A DNA stretch of 64,000 bases from Mycobacterium sp. Root135 (lineage in GTDB: Bacteria > Actinomycetota > Actinomycetes > Mycobacteriales > Mycobacteriaceae), in assembly GCF_001426545.1 (NCBI RefSeq), contig NZ_LMEZ01000011.1, forward strand, positions 38,395 to 102,394, read 5' to 3'. The position numbers were made by a program, and so were the translations under genes. Shown here in pieces: positions 42,442-50,892 of this stretch. Within the stretch, counting starts at the first letter, position 1. Every line of letters begins with the position of its first letter. The notes under the pieces are model-generated. The model worked only from the letters and a program-made list of their open reading frames with translations. It was not told where the DNA came from and did no database searches.

Positions 42442-43560
42442 TCATCGTGGGTGGTGCTGGCCCAGCCGAGGGGGAGCACTGCGATACGTGGACGGTGTCA
42501 GAGACATCGTGATGGGGTTGGCGACCTGTGGTGTGGAGCTGCCGGGAACGGCCACACGTGTTGGCAGACCCAGGCTCTCGGCGAAGGCGAAGGCTTCCGC
42601 AATGTCGTTGATGGGTCCCGCCGGAACACCCACAGCGGTCAGCGCGGCGTACCAGTGATCAGCTCCGCAGGTTTCCAGCACTGGTGCCACGATGCCGCAC
42701 AACGCTTCTCGATGCTCGACGCGCAGGGCGTTGGTGGCGAAGCGGTCGTCGGCAGCGAGACCGTCGAGGTTCAGTGCCATGGCGAAGAGCCGGAATTGTT
42801 TGTCGTTGCCGACGGCGACCGCGATGGGCCGGTCCTTGGTGGCGAAGGTTTCATAGGGGGCGATGCTGGGGTGGCGGTTGCCCATCATGACGGGGACGTT
42901 GCCGGCCCCGAGGTAGCCGGAGACCTGATTGACCATTGAGGACAACAGCGTCGACAGCAGGTTGGTGTCGACGCGTTGCCCTTCGCCCGTCTGATTGCGG
43001 TGTGTGAGCGCCAACAGGATCCCCACCGTGGCATGGAGTCCGGCGAGGACGTCGACGACGGCCACCCCGACCTTGGTGGGTTCACCTGGTGCTGGCCCGG
43101 TGATGCTCATCATTCCGCCGACGGCTTGGACGAGGAGGTCGTATCCCGGCATTGCGGCGCCGCCGTCGCGGCCGAACCCGGTGATGGAGCAGTAGATCAG
43201 GTCTGGGCGCAACTCCTTGAGAGCGTCGTAGCCCAACCCGAGTTTTTCCATGGTGCCCGGGCGGAAGTTCTCCACGACGACGTCGGCGCCGGCGACGAGG
43301 TCGCGGGCGCGGGACACGTCATTGGGGTCGCCGAGGTCCAGGGTGATCGATCGCTTGTTGCGGTTGATCGCGTTGAAGTAGGTCGCGACGCCGTCGGAGT
43401 CATAGGGAGGGCCCCATTCTCGGGTGTCGTCGCCCACGCCAGGTCGCTCGATCTTGATGATGTCGGCGCCGAAGTCGCCGAGCAGCATCGTGGCGTATGG
43501 CCCGGCGAGCACGCGACTGAAGTCGACGACGGTCACGCCGTCGAGAGCGGGGTGGGTCAT
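42442..43560 (-). CDS. CaiB/BaiF family III CoA-transferase, probably glutarate-specific
   Basis: A 372-residue class III CoA-transferase. The N-terminal VTVVDFSRVLAGPYATMLLG, IKIERPGVGDDTR and YFNAINRNKRSITLDL are followed by a catalytic-Asp region around GYDLLVQAVGG. GGAGGGGAG precedes ATG 43560. It moves CoA from succinyl-CoA or similar to a carboxylic acid. It lies 59 bases downstream of a glutaryl-CoA-dehydrogenase-like gene, the same pairing known for glutarate CoA-transferase and GcdH. Other dicarboxylates remain possible. Confidence 0.88.
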   Translation of the reverse strand: MTHPALDGVTVVDFSRVLAGPYATMLLGDFGADIIKIERPGVGDDTREWGPPYDSDGVATYFNAINRNKRSITLDLGDPNDVSRARDLVAGADVVVENFRPGTMEKLGLGYDALKELRPDLIYCSITGFGRDGGAAMPGYDLLVQAVGGMMSITGPAPGEPTKVGVAVVDVLAGLHATVGILLALTHRNQTGEGQRVDTNLLSTLLSSMVNQVSGYLGAGNVPVMMGNRHPSIAPYETFATKDRPIAVAVGNDKQFRLFAMALNLDGLAADDRFATNALRVEHREALCGIVAPVLETCGADHWYAALTAVGVPAGPINDIAEAFAFAESLGLPTRVAVPGSSTPQVANPITMSLTPSTYRSAPPRLGQHHPR

Positions 43561-43619
43561 GTGCGAGGCTCCCCTCCGCGTGGATACGCGGTCGTGGTGT
43601 GGTGACGAATTCGCGGGCG

Positions 43620-44813
43620 TTACTTGAAAGCGCCGTGCCCGGTCAGCGCCTTGCCGATGGACAGCATGTGCATCTCGGAGGTGCCCTCGTAGGTCAGCAC
43701 CGATTCGAGGTTGTTCGCGTGGCGCAGCGGCGAGTACTCCAGGGTGATGCCGCTTCCACCGAGTAGGGTTCGGCACTCCCGCGCGATGGCGATCGCTTCG
43801 CGGACGTTGTTGAGCTTGCCCAGCGACACCTGTTCGGGGCGAAGCCCTTCGGCGTCCTTGATGCGGCCCAGGTGCAGCGCCAGGAGCACGCCCTTGCCCA
43901 GTTCAAGGGTCATGTTGGCCAACTTTTCCTGGGTGAGCTGGAAACTCGACAGCGGCCGGTCGAACACGTCGCGGCTCTGGGTGTAGGCGATGGCGGTCTC
44001 CAAGCTGTCGCGCGCCGCACCCAGCGCGCCGAACACGATGCCGAAGCGGGCCTCGTTGAGGCACGACAGCGGGCCGCTGAGCCCTTCGGCGAGGGGCAAC
44101 TGTGCCGACGCGGGCAGTCGCACGTTGTCCAGGACGAGCTCCGAGGTCACCGACGCGCGCAACGAGAGTTTCTTGTGGATCTCGTTGGCCGTGAAGCCGG
44201 GGGTGTCGGTGGGAACCAGGAACCCCCGGATGCCGTCGTCGGTTTGAGCCCACACGGTGGCTACGTCGGCGAGGTTGCCGTTGGTGATCCACATCTTGGT
44301 GCCGTTGAGCACCCAGTCGCCGCCGTCGCGACGTGCGCGGGTGCGCATGCCGGCGGGGTTGGAGCCGAAGTCGGCCTCGGTCAGTCCGAAGCAGCCGATG
44401 GCGTCGCCGGTGGCCAGGCGGGGCAGCCACTCTTGCTTCTGCTCCTCGGAGCCGAAGCGGTGGATGGAGAACATCGACAGCGAACCTTGCACGGAGACGA
44501 AGCTGCGGAAGCCGCTGTCGCCGGCTTCCAGTTCCAGGCAGGCCAAGCCGTAGCTGACCGCGTTGGTGCCGGCGCAGCCGTAGCCGTCCAGATGCATGCC
44601 GAGCACGCCGAGGTTGCCGAACTCCTTGGCGAGCTCCCTGGGCAGCGTGGCTGATTCGAACCAATTCTCCACATTGGGCTTGAGCCTGGTGTCGACGAAC
44701 TGGCGCACCGTGGCAGCTATGTCGCGTTCGTCTTCGTCGAGCAGCCGGTTGACGTCGAACAGCTCCAGCGGCGCGTAGGTCTTGGCGGCGGGACGTGATG
44801 CGGTCGCGGTCAT
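43620..44813 (-). CDS. gcdH: Glutaryl-CoA dehydrogenase-like acyl-CoA dehydrogenase
   Basis: A 397-residue acyl-CoA dehydrogenase matching glutaryl-CoA dehydrogenase motifs. These are FRSFVSVQGSLSMFSIHRFG, GCFGLTEADFGSNPAGM, LNGTKMWITNG, FSLRAS-like LSLRASVTSE and LGGSGITLEYSPLRHANNLE. The C-terminal catalytic Glu is in TYEGTSEMH. GAGGAGC before ATG 44813 fixes the start. It should convert glutaryl-CoA to crotonyl-CoA and CO2 with electron transfer flavoprotein as acceptor. Together with the CoA-transferase it would form a glutarate (lysine-derived) route into crotonyl-CoA and acetyl-CoA. Confidence 0.85.
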   Translation of the reverse strand: MTATASRPAAKTYAPLELFDVNRLLDEDERDIAATVRQFVDTRLKPNVENWFESATLPRELAKEFGNLGVLGMHLDGYGCAGTNAVSYGLACLELEAGDSGFRSFVSVQGSLSMFSIHRFGSEEQKQEWLPRLATGDAIGCFGLTEADFGSNPAGMRTRARRDGGDWVLNGTKMWITNGNLADVATVWAQTDDGIRGFLVPTDTPGFTANEIHKKLSLRASVTSELVLDNVRLPASAQLPLAEGLSGPLSCLNEARFGIVFGALGAARDSLETAIAYTQSRDVFDRPLSSFQLTQEKLANMTLELGKGVLLALHLGRIKDAEGLRPEQVSLGKLNNVREAIAIARECRTLLGGSGITLEYSPLRHANNLESVLTYEGTSEMHMLSIGKALTGHGAFK

Positions 44814-44929
44814 TGCGGGCTCCTCGAGGGACGAAGTAGTTGTACTCAAACTAAGCGGAGGCGACGGCGTCACCAACCACCCCGAGGGCTTGGAGCAGTA
44901 GCTCGTAGAGATCGGTAGAGACGGAAGGA

Positions 44930-44952
44930 AACGCCAGACGTTGCCTGGCGTT
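44930..44952. promoter_or_regulatory. Hairpin in divergent region
   Basis: AACGCCAG and CTGGCGTT pair perfectly around a 7-base loop. There is no T tract. It could be an operator or part of a leader RNA. Confidence 0.4.
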
Positions 44953-44976
44953 CCGGCCGTGAGGTAAACAACGCCG

Positions 44977-44988
44977 TTGTCTAGACAA
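44977..44988. promoter_or_regulatory. TTGTCTAGACAA palindrome, GntR/FCD-type operator
   Basis: A perfect 12-bp palindrome of the TTGTnnnnACAA type, as recognised by FadR-like GntR regulators. It lies 164 bases upstream of gcdH, in the region shared with the permease operon. Confidence 0.6.
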
Positions 44989-45364
44989 TACCGAGTCGCC
45001 TCGGTCACTGGTCGCGGGCCGAAGTAAGTGCCCCCGGCGCGACCAGTTCGGCGGCGATCATGGTGCTGGCTGCGGCGGTTGGTAATCCCTCGTGGCATGA
45101 ATCAACCGAGGTGGGGGCCGCCGCGGGCTTAACCGTCGCGGAAGTAGAGGTGAAGACTCTCCCCGCGGCGGCAGCAGCAGCGCATCGGTAAAAGTGCGGA
45201 TTGTTGGCACGTCACGTGCTGGTTACCTTGTCTTCACCGCCTAGTCCTGAGTCGACACAGCCGCCGGCCCGCGGAACAGATGATCTGCCTGCTCTATTCG
45301 CCTGGCCCGATTTCCGAAAGCCGCACGCTATGGAAATCGCCTCACTCACCGGAAGGTCCGACCC

Positions 45365-46816
45365 ATGAACGCGGTCGACGACAACACTGATTCGGCAAAC
45401 GCCGAGCTGGAAAAATTTGGGTACAAGCACGAGTTGAAGCGGTCCATGAGTTTGGCCGACGTGGTGATCTACGGACTCATCTACATGGTCCCGATCGCGC
45501 CCATCGCCGTCTTCGGCATCGTGTACAACTTCTCGTCGGGCGCGGTGGCGTTGGTCTACATCGTCGCCGCAATCGCCATGGTGTTCAGCGCGCTGAGCTA
45601 CCGGGAGATGGCGTTGAGCTTCCCGATAGCAGGCTCGGTCTACTCCTACGTCCGGTACGGAATCAATCAGTTCATCGGATTCTTGTCGGGCTGGGCGATC
45701 CTGCTCGACTACCTACTCCTACCCGCTCTGCTGGCGGTCTTCGCAGCGTCGGCAATGACATCCCTGGTCCCCGGCTTGCCGGCATGGGTCTGGATCGTGG
45801 TCTTCGTCGTCATCACCGCTGCGATCAACTTGCGTGGCATCACCTTTACCGCTGCGATGAACAAGATCTTCCTGGTTATTCAACTCGTGGTCCTGGGTGT
45901 GTTCGTCGGGTGGGCACTGGTAGCCGTTGCGCAAGGCAGGGGCCACTTCTCCCTCGATCCGCTGTTTCGCGCCGAAACGTTCTCCTGGTCACTCGTCTTC
46001 GGCGCCATCCCCATCGCAGCCCTGAGCTTCATCGGCTTCGACGCCATCTCGACGCTCAACGAGGAAGCCAAGGGAGGCGGAAAGACAGTCTCGAAGGCCA
46101 CCATGATCGTGCTGTGGGCCGTGACGGCGCTCTTCGTCATTCAGGTGTACATCGCCGCGATCTTCGTTCCCGCCGGTACGGTATTCGCCGACGGCGACGA
46201 CACGAACAACGCCTTCTACAACCTGACCGGTCAGGTCATGGCGCACTGGTTCCAGGTCGTCGTCACCCTTACTACGGCGCTCATCGCGTTGTTCGCCAAC
46301 ATCGTGGCGTCTAACGCTACGTCGTCACGCCTGGTGTTCAGCATGGCTCGCGACCGCCAGCTCCCAAAGATCTTGGCGAAGGTGAACTCGAAGACCAAGG
46401 CACCCGCCAACGCGATGATCTTCGTCACCGTGCTGTCGCTCATCGTCGGCATCTTCGGAGTCGAGAACCCTGCGTTGCTTACGAGCCTCGTGACCTTCGG
46501 CGCGCTGACCGCCTACATCCTGCTTCACGTCAGTGTGCTGGTGCACTTCGGAGCGCGCATGAAGAGCCGAAAGATCTTCGTGCACTGGGTTTCACCGATC
46601 CTCGGCGCAGCCGTGTTGATCTACGCGCTGTGGAGTGCCAGCGACAACGCCAAAGTCGTTGGGCTTGTCTGGCTGGCGATCGGAGTCCTGATCGCCGTGT
46701 ACTTCCGGGTGACCGGCCGGTCATTGGCGCAATCCGACCTCGACGACAACCCGGTCGACGCGATGACCGGTGAACCCCGCAGCGCGCCCGCGACCAGCAC
46801 CGAGAAGGAGCGTTGA
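45365..46816 (+). CDS. APC-family permease
   Basis: A 483-residue transporter with about 12 membrane segments. It has a cytoplasmic N-terminus ending KHELKRSMSLADVVIYGLIY, the conserved FIGFDAISTLNEEAKGG stretch and VASNATSSRLVFSMARD, all typical of the APC superfamily. It ends one base before the dimethylformamidase small-subunit gene begins, so they form an operon. It probably imports an amide or an amine related to the operon substrate. Confidence 0.88.
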   Translation: MNAVDDNTDSANAELEKFGYKHELKRSMSLADVVIYGLIYMVPIAPIAVFGIVYNFSSGAVALVYIVAAIAMVFSALSYREMALSFPIAGSVYSYVRYGINQFIGFLSGWAILLDYLLLPALLAVFAASAMTSLVPGLPAWVWIVVFVVITAAINLRGITFTAAMNKIFLVIQLVVLGVFVGWALVAVAQGRGHFSLDPLFRAETFSWSLVFGAIPIAALSFIGFDAISTLNEEAKGGGKTVSKATMIVLWAVTALFVIQVYIAAIFVPAGTVFADGDDTNNAFYNLTGQVMAHWFQVVVTLTTALIALFANIVASNATSSRLVFSMARDRQLPKILAKVNSKTKAPANAMIFVTVLSLIVGIFGVENPALLTSLVTFGALTAYILLHVSVLVHFGARMKSRKIFVHWVSPILGAAVLIYALWSASDNAKVVGLVWLAIGVLIAVYFRVTGRSLAQSDLDDNPVDAMTGEPRSAPATSTEKER

Positions 46817-46817
46817 G

Positions 46818-47183
46818 ATGAGTTCGGCGACGACCCGCACGAGTTCAGATCGCACCGACGAATTGGCGCACCTCCACGCCAGGCGAACTCATCGACGAAT
46901 CGCAGCTCTATACACGGAATCGGTTGCCGAGGAGCTAGATACGAACCCGTTCGGGCCGCACACCGACCGCACGGCACGGGTACTTCGATACCTTCGCAGC
47001 CTGCCCATCGCCGGCAAGGACGTCCTCCTGGCACTCGGCGACGACGGGCCATGGGCGATCGGCCGGATCGTCATCGGTGCAGCAGGAAACATGCTCGTCG
47101 AGGGTGAGCCCTTCGACGACTACTCCGCCGCTGCTCGCACTGTATTGCGCCGGCGCCAAGCACAATTCGTCAACAACGGTTGA
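46818..47183 (+). CDS. dmfA1: N,N-dimethylformamidase small subunit-like protein
   Basis: A 121-residue protein with a basic helical N-terminus (LHARRTHRRIAALYTESVAE), then NPFGPHTDRTARVLRYLRSL and a final helical segment. The length and the NPFG...RVLxYxR pattern resemble the alpha subunit of dimethylformamidase. Start ATG 46818 follows AAGGAGCG of the permease end. It is directly followed by the large-subunit gene (16-base gap), which strengthens the assignment. Confidence 0.75.
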   Translation: MSSATTRTSSDRTDELAHLHARRTHRRIAALYTESVAEELDTNPFGPHTDRTARVLRYLRSLPIAGKDVLLALGDDGPWAIGRIVIGAAGNMLVEGEPFDDYSAAARTVLRRRQAQFVNNG

Positions 47184-47199
47184 ACAGACAGGTTGAACC

Positions 47200-49515
47200 A
47201 TGGAACCGCACTCCAACAAGATATTTGGCTACACCGACCGCCTCTTCGCCCGCCCCGGTGAAGCTCTGACCTTCCACGTCAGCAGCGAGGGACCGCCGAC
47301 GTACGACGCGTCGCTGGTGCGGTTGAGTCACGGCTTCACCGGGTCTGCCGGGCCGGGATTCGTCGAGTACGAGGTGCCAGACGCCGGCTTCGCCGGAAGC
47401 TACGCCGGCCAACGCCACGTCTGTCAGCCTGGCTCCTTCGTGGAAGTCGACGACCCTGACTCGGTGTTGGCTGAGCCGTCGGACATGGCGATCAGCGTGT
47501 ACGTCTACGCCACGCTTCCGCTGAGCGAACGCAATGAGAGCATTGGCGCCTATCACGTCACGCAGAACTCCATCGGCCTGACCAATCTGCGTCAAACCAT
47601 CTGTGGCACGTGGGATGAAGACACCGCGACAGGCTACGCGCTAGTACTCGACGAGGGCATCCCCACAGTGCTGTGGGGTGAGGACGGACAGCCGAGGTCG
47701 CTGTCGACCACGAGTGCCGTACTGGCCAACCACTGGTACCGCATCGACGTGCGTTTCCCGGGTGCCGACGGAGACGTCCAGGTGACGCAAACCCCCATCG
47801 AGAACTGTATGAACAGGTTCTCCACCCAAGCCGCGCACGTCGAGGTCGACGACGCATCTGCGGGTGCGCGAAACCTCGCCCGCAGCTCTCATCCGTTTAG
47901 AATCGGGGCGCTGGCCCGCCGCGACGGCGAGAGATTGCTGGCCGCAGCCCCATTCAACGGAAAGGTCGGGGCGCTGAGCATCACCCGCGGGGGAGACCCG
48001 CTCAACGGTGAGGGCGCAGAACTGCTCGCTCGCTGGCACTTCGGTCACTCCACCCGTGAGGACGCCCTTTTGCTGTGGGATGTCGTCGATCTGTCGGACA
48101 ACCAGTTGCACGGCCGGTGCTTCAACGCACCGATGCGAGCGGTGACCGGTCCGCGCTACGCAGGGCTATCGGAGGACTTCCGTTCCGTCCCCGACGAATT
48201 CGATGCGATCCACTTCCACGACGACGACATCACCGATGCCGAATGGCCCGTCGCGTTCACCTTCGACGTCCCTGAAGACCTTCCCAGCGGCGTCTACGCG
48301 GCTCGCCTGATCGCTGGCGAGACCGAGCAGTACATCCCCTTCCTCATCGGGCCGGGGAGCCGCAAGAACGACGTGGCTCTGCTGCTGTCCACCGCCACCT
48401 ACCTCGCCTATGCCAACGACCGGATCGCGTTCGAAGCCGACGGCGCAGAGGTCATCGTCAGCCACACCCCGATCCTCGGGCAAGAAGATATCGACCTGCA
48501 GGATCACCCCGAATTCGGCCGATCCTGCTACGAGATTCACAATGACGGCAGCGGGGTCGTGTTCGGTAGCGTCCGCAAGCCGATCATCACTCTGCAGCCC
48601 AAACACCGCGCGTGGTTCCAAAGCAACGGCGTCTGGGGTCTGCCCGCAGACCTGTGCATCGTCCATTGGCTCGACACCCTCGAGTGTGAATTCGACGTCA
48701 TCACCGACGAAGCGCTCGACATGGGTGGCTACGAAGTGCTCGCGGACTACAAAGTGGTCATCACCGGTGCACACCCCGAATACGTCACGCGCCGCGAAAT
48801 AGACGCCCTCGACCGGTACACCGCGCACGGGGGACGCCTGATGTACCTGGGCGGCAACGGATTCTTCGCGACCGCCTCGTTCGTGCCGGACCAGCCGTAC
48901 TTGATGGAGCTTCGCCGATCCGCAGCGGGCACCCGGCCCCACCAAACCGCCTACGGTGAACGACGGCACGCCACCTCAGGTGAGATGGCTGGGCTCTGGC
49001 GAAACAAGGGAAGGGCCCCGCAGCGGCTCACCGGCGTCGGCTTCGCCGCCCAGGGCTTCGACCGGTCCACCCATTACGTACGTCTCGAAGACAGTCGCGA
49101 TCCTCGGGCAGCGTTCGTGTTCGACGGACTCGAACCCGATGAAGTCATCGGTGACTTCGGCATCATGGGCGGTGGCGCGGCCGGAGCTGAAATCGATTGT
49201 TACGACCCAGCGCTCGGTTCACCACCTGGGACCCTACTTCTCGCTACCTCCGGAGAATTCACCGATGCGTACTTGGTTGCCGCGGAGGAGGTCTACGAGA
49301 ACCTGCCCGGGCTGGGCGGCAGCGAACATCCCTACGTTCGGTCCGACATCGTCCTCGGCGCACTCGACGGTGGTGGGGGGTTCTTCTCCGTCGGATCGAT
49401 CGCGTGGACAGCTGCCTTGTCCCACAACGGATACGACAACAACGTCGCGAAGATTACCCAAAACGTCTTGAAGCGATTCACGATGAAGGATGCTCTGGAT
49501 CAGATCATCACCTGA
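47200..49515 (+). CDS. dmfA2: N,N-dimethylformamidase large subunit-like amidohydrolase
   Basis: A 771-residue protein, close in length to dimethylformamidase beta subunits (about 760). It has an N-terminal LamG-like beta domain (about 90-260) and then the catalytic domain. Candidate iron ligands Tyr401 (TATYLAYAN), Tyr444 (RSCYEIHNDG) and Glu527 (GAHPEYVT) fall within a few positions of the two tyrosines and one glutamate that bind iron in the Paracoccus enzyme, as I recall them. GGRLMYLGGNGFF is also typical. It would hydrolyse DMF or a related N-alkyl amide to amine and acid. Its 3' end overlaps the convergent LuxR gene by 16 bases. Confidence 0.82.
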   Translation: MEPHSNKIFGYTDRLFARPGEALTFHVSSEGPPTYDASLVRLSHGFTGSAGPGFVEYEVPDAGFAGSYAGQRHVCQPGSFVEVDDPDSVLAEPSDMAISVYVYATLPLSERNESIGAYHVTQNSIGLTNLRQTICGTWDEDTATGYALVLDEGIPTVLWGEDGQPRSLSTTSAVLANHWYRIDVRFPGADGDVQVTQTPIENCMNRFSTQAAHVEVDDASAGARNLARSSHPFRIGALARRDGERLLAAAPFNGKVGALSITRGGDPLNGEGAELLARWHFGHSTREDALLLWDVVDLSDNQLHGRCFNAPMRAVTGPRYAGLSEDFRSVPDEFDAIHFHDDDITDAEWPVAFTFDVPEDLPSGVYAARLIAGETEQYIPFLIGPGSRKNDVALLLSTATYLAYANDRIAFEADGAEVIVSHTPILGQEDIDLQDHPEFGRSCYEIHNDGSGVVFGSVRKPIITLQPKHRAWFQSNGVWGLPADLCIVHWLDTLECEFDVITDEALDMGGYEVLADYKVVITGAHPEYVTRREIDALDRYTAHGGRLMYLGGNGFFATASFVPDQPYLMELRRSAAGTRPHQTAYGERRHATSGEMAGLWRNKGRAPQRLTGVGFAAQGFDRSTHYVRLEDSRDPRAAFVFDGLEPDEVIGDFGIMGGGAAGAEIDCYDPALGSPPGTLLLATSGEFTDAYLVAAEEVYENLPGLGGSEHPYVRSDIVLGALDGGGGFFSVGSIAWTAALSHNGYDNNVAKITQNVLKRFTMKDALDQIIT

Positions 49516-50489
49516 GCGCAGTCCAGGCGAAGCAGCCCTTCCCGTGTAGCGGCGACGACGGCGGTCGCCCGGGAGCCAGCGTCCATCTTCCTCAGGATGC
49601 TCTCCACGTGCGATGTCACCGTCCGCACCGAAATGGACCGGGACACCGCGATCTGCCGGTTGGTGTGTCCGGCAACCATTCCGGCCAGGATGTCGAGTTC
49701 CCTGTTCGACAGTCCGTAGGGCATCTGGTCAACTGGTGTTTCCTGTACCAGGGTGGCCGCGTGCAGGCCGCGATCGACGACACGGGTCAGCGTCACCGAC
49801 GCCCAGTGGTGACCTGTCGGCCACATGCCGACCACGGCCGGGCTCGACGACCGGGAGAAGCGGGCAACAACCGCGTGAAAGCGCTGGTCCGCCAGCGCAA
49901 GGGGAAGCTGAAAGCCGTCGACCGGCGTGACTTCTCCGAACCCGTCGACGACGCCAACCAAGGCGCCGTCGGGAGCTGGGGGCAGCAACGCGGGTGGGCG
50001 CTGGACGACGGTCAACCGCGACATCACTTTGGCCAGCGCGGCGACGAGGTCTTGCGCTCGGCGGTCGAAGGTGCCGGGATGCGCCGCCGACACATGCAGC
50101 ATTCCTGCATACGATCCGTCGTCGCGATACAGACGGCTCGTCATCCCGTCCTGGAATCCCGCCGGAGCCAACACCTCGCGAAACGTAGGGCTTTCCCGGT
50201 ACTGCGGCAGGTCGTCGATCCGCAGGGGCCTGGACGCCGTCTCCACAACGCGGTTTTCTTCCGAGCCCACGTATCGGTCGCCCAGTTGTTCGACGGTCTC
50301 CGCGCCGTAGCCCGCACTGACGATCGGCCGATGTCTCATCTGCGATCGATCCCACGCCAGCAGTGCCGCCGCCTCGTGGTGCGTGCCCTGCTGCAGAAGC
50401 GTCAGGACCTCATCGCCGACTCCTGCGTATCCGGCACAGCCAGCCGCATAGGACACGTCGACGAGCACCCGCGTATACAGATCGACCAT
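49500..50489 (-). CDS. LuxR-family regulator with GAF-like sensor
   Basis: A 329-residue protein. The N-terminal half (about 25-170) has a GAF-type sensory pattern, and the C-terminal 65 residues form a LuxR HTH: LSNRELDILAGMVAGHTNRQ, IAVSRSISVRTVTSHVESIL, RKMDAGSRATAV. AGGAG 5 bases before ATG 50489 sets the start. It is convergent with, and overlaps the end of, the dimethylformamidase gene, so the two mRNAs can interfere or pair. It may sense the amide or amine. Confidence 0.85.
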   Translation of the reverse strand: MVDLYTRVLVDVSYAAGCAGYAGVGDEVLTLLQQGTHHEAAALLAWDRSQMRHRPIVSAGYGAETVEQLGDRYVGSEENRVVETASRPLRIDDLPQYRESPTFREVLAPAGFQDGMTSRLYRDDGSYAGMLHVSAAHPGTFDRRAQDLVAALAKVMSRLTVVQRPPALLPPAPDGALVGVVDGFGEVTPVDGFQLPLALADQRFHAVVARFSRSSSPAVVGMWPTGHHWASVTLTRVVDRGLHAATLVQETPVDQMPYGLSNRELDILAGMVAGHTNRQIAVSRSISVRTVTSHVESILRKMDAGSRATAVVAATREGLLRLDCAQVMI

Positions 50490-50892
50490 GGCGCTCCTGG
50501 AACTAAGGTCCGTCACGCTATCCAAGCACTAGATCGGCGATCGTGTCGCGCGCTAGCCCACGAGACCGTCGCGCGATGTTGTACCAGGCTGCCTTGCTCC
50601 GCCAGGTTCTCGACGTCCTGCTCGAAGCCCATCTTGACGAAATGCCCCTGGGCGACGGCGGTTTTGGATGGCTTACTCCTCCGGCAGTTGGCGTCGACGG
50701 GGTAGTGGCAGTTGATCAGCACGGTGCGGTGGTCCGGGCCGTCGGGGCGCCGCGCTTCCGGTCTCCATTGACGGACTGTCAATTATTGGGTACCGTCCGT
50801 CAAATAAGGTCGGAGTACCGACCAATCGGCCCATTGCGGCCCGCCCCGAGCGGATCGCCCACAGAGCTACCTCGTCAGGAAGCGAAACACTC
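50490..50892. other. 403-base intergenic region with ketone-operon promoter
   Basis: It separates the LuxR gene (-) from the FadD gene (+). The right part contains the palindromic promoter at 50768-50803; the left part has no recognised gene. Confidence 0.55.
50768..50803 (+). promoter_or_regulatory. Palindromic operator overlapping a promoter
   Basis: TTGACGGAC (50768-50776) and GTCCGTCAA (50795-50803) form a perfect 9-bp inverted repeat with an 18-base spacer. TTGACG can serve as -35 and TACCGT (50791-50796) as -10 with 17 bases between, so binding would block RNA polymerase. The co-transcribed TetR at 55489 is the likely ligand. Confidence 0.75.

Larger units (their letters stand above)
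44814..45364. other. 551-base divergent intergenic region
   Basis: It separates gcdH (-) from the permease operon (+). It holds an 8-bp-stem hairpin (44930-44952) and the palindrome at 44977-44988. No gene is recognised. Confidence 0.55.
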
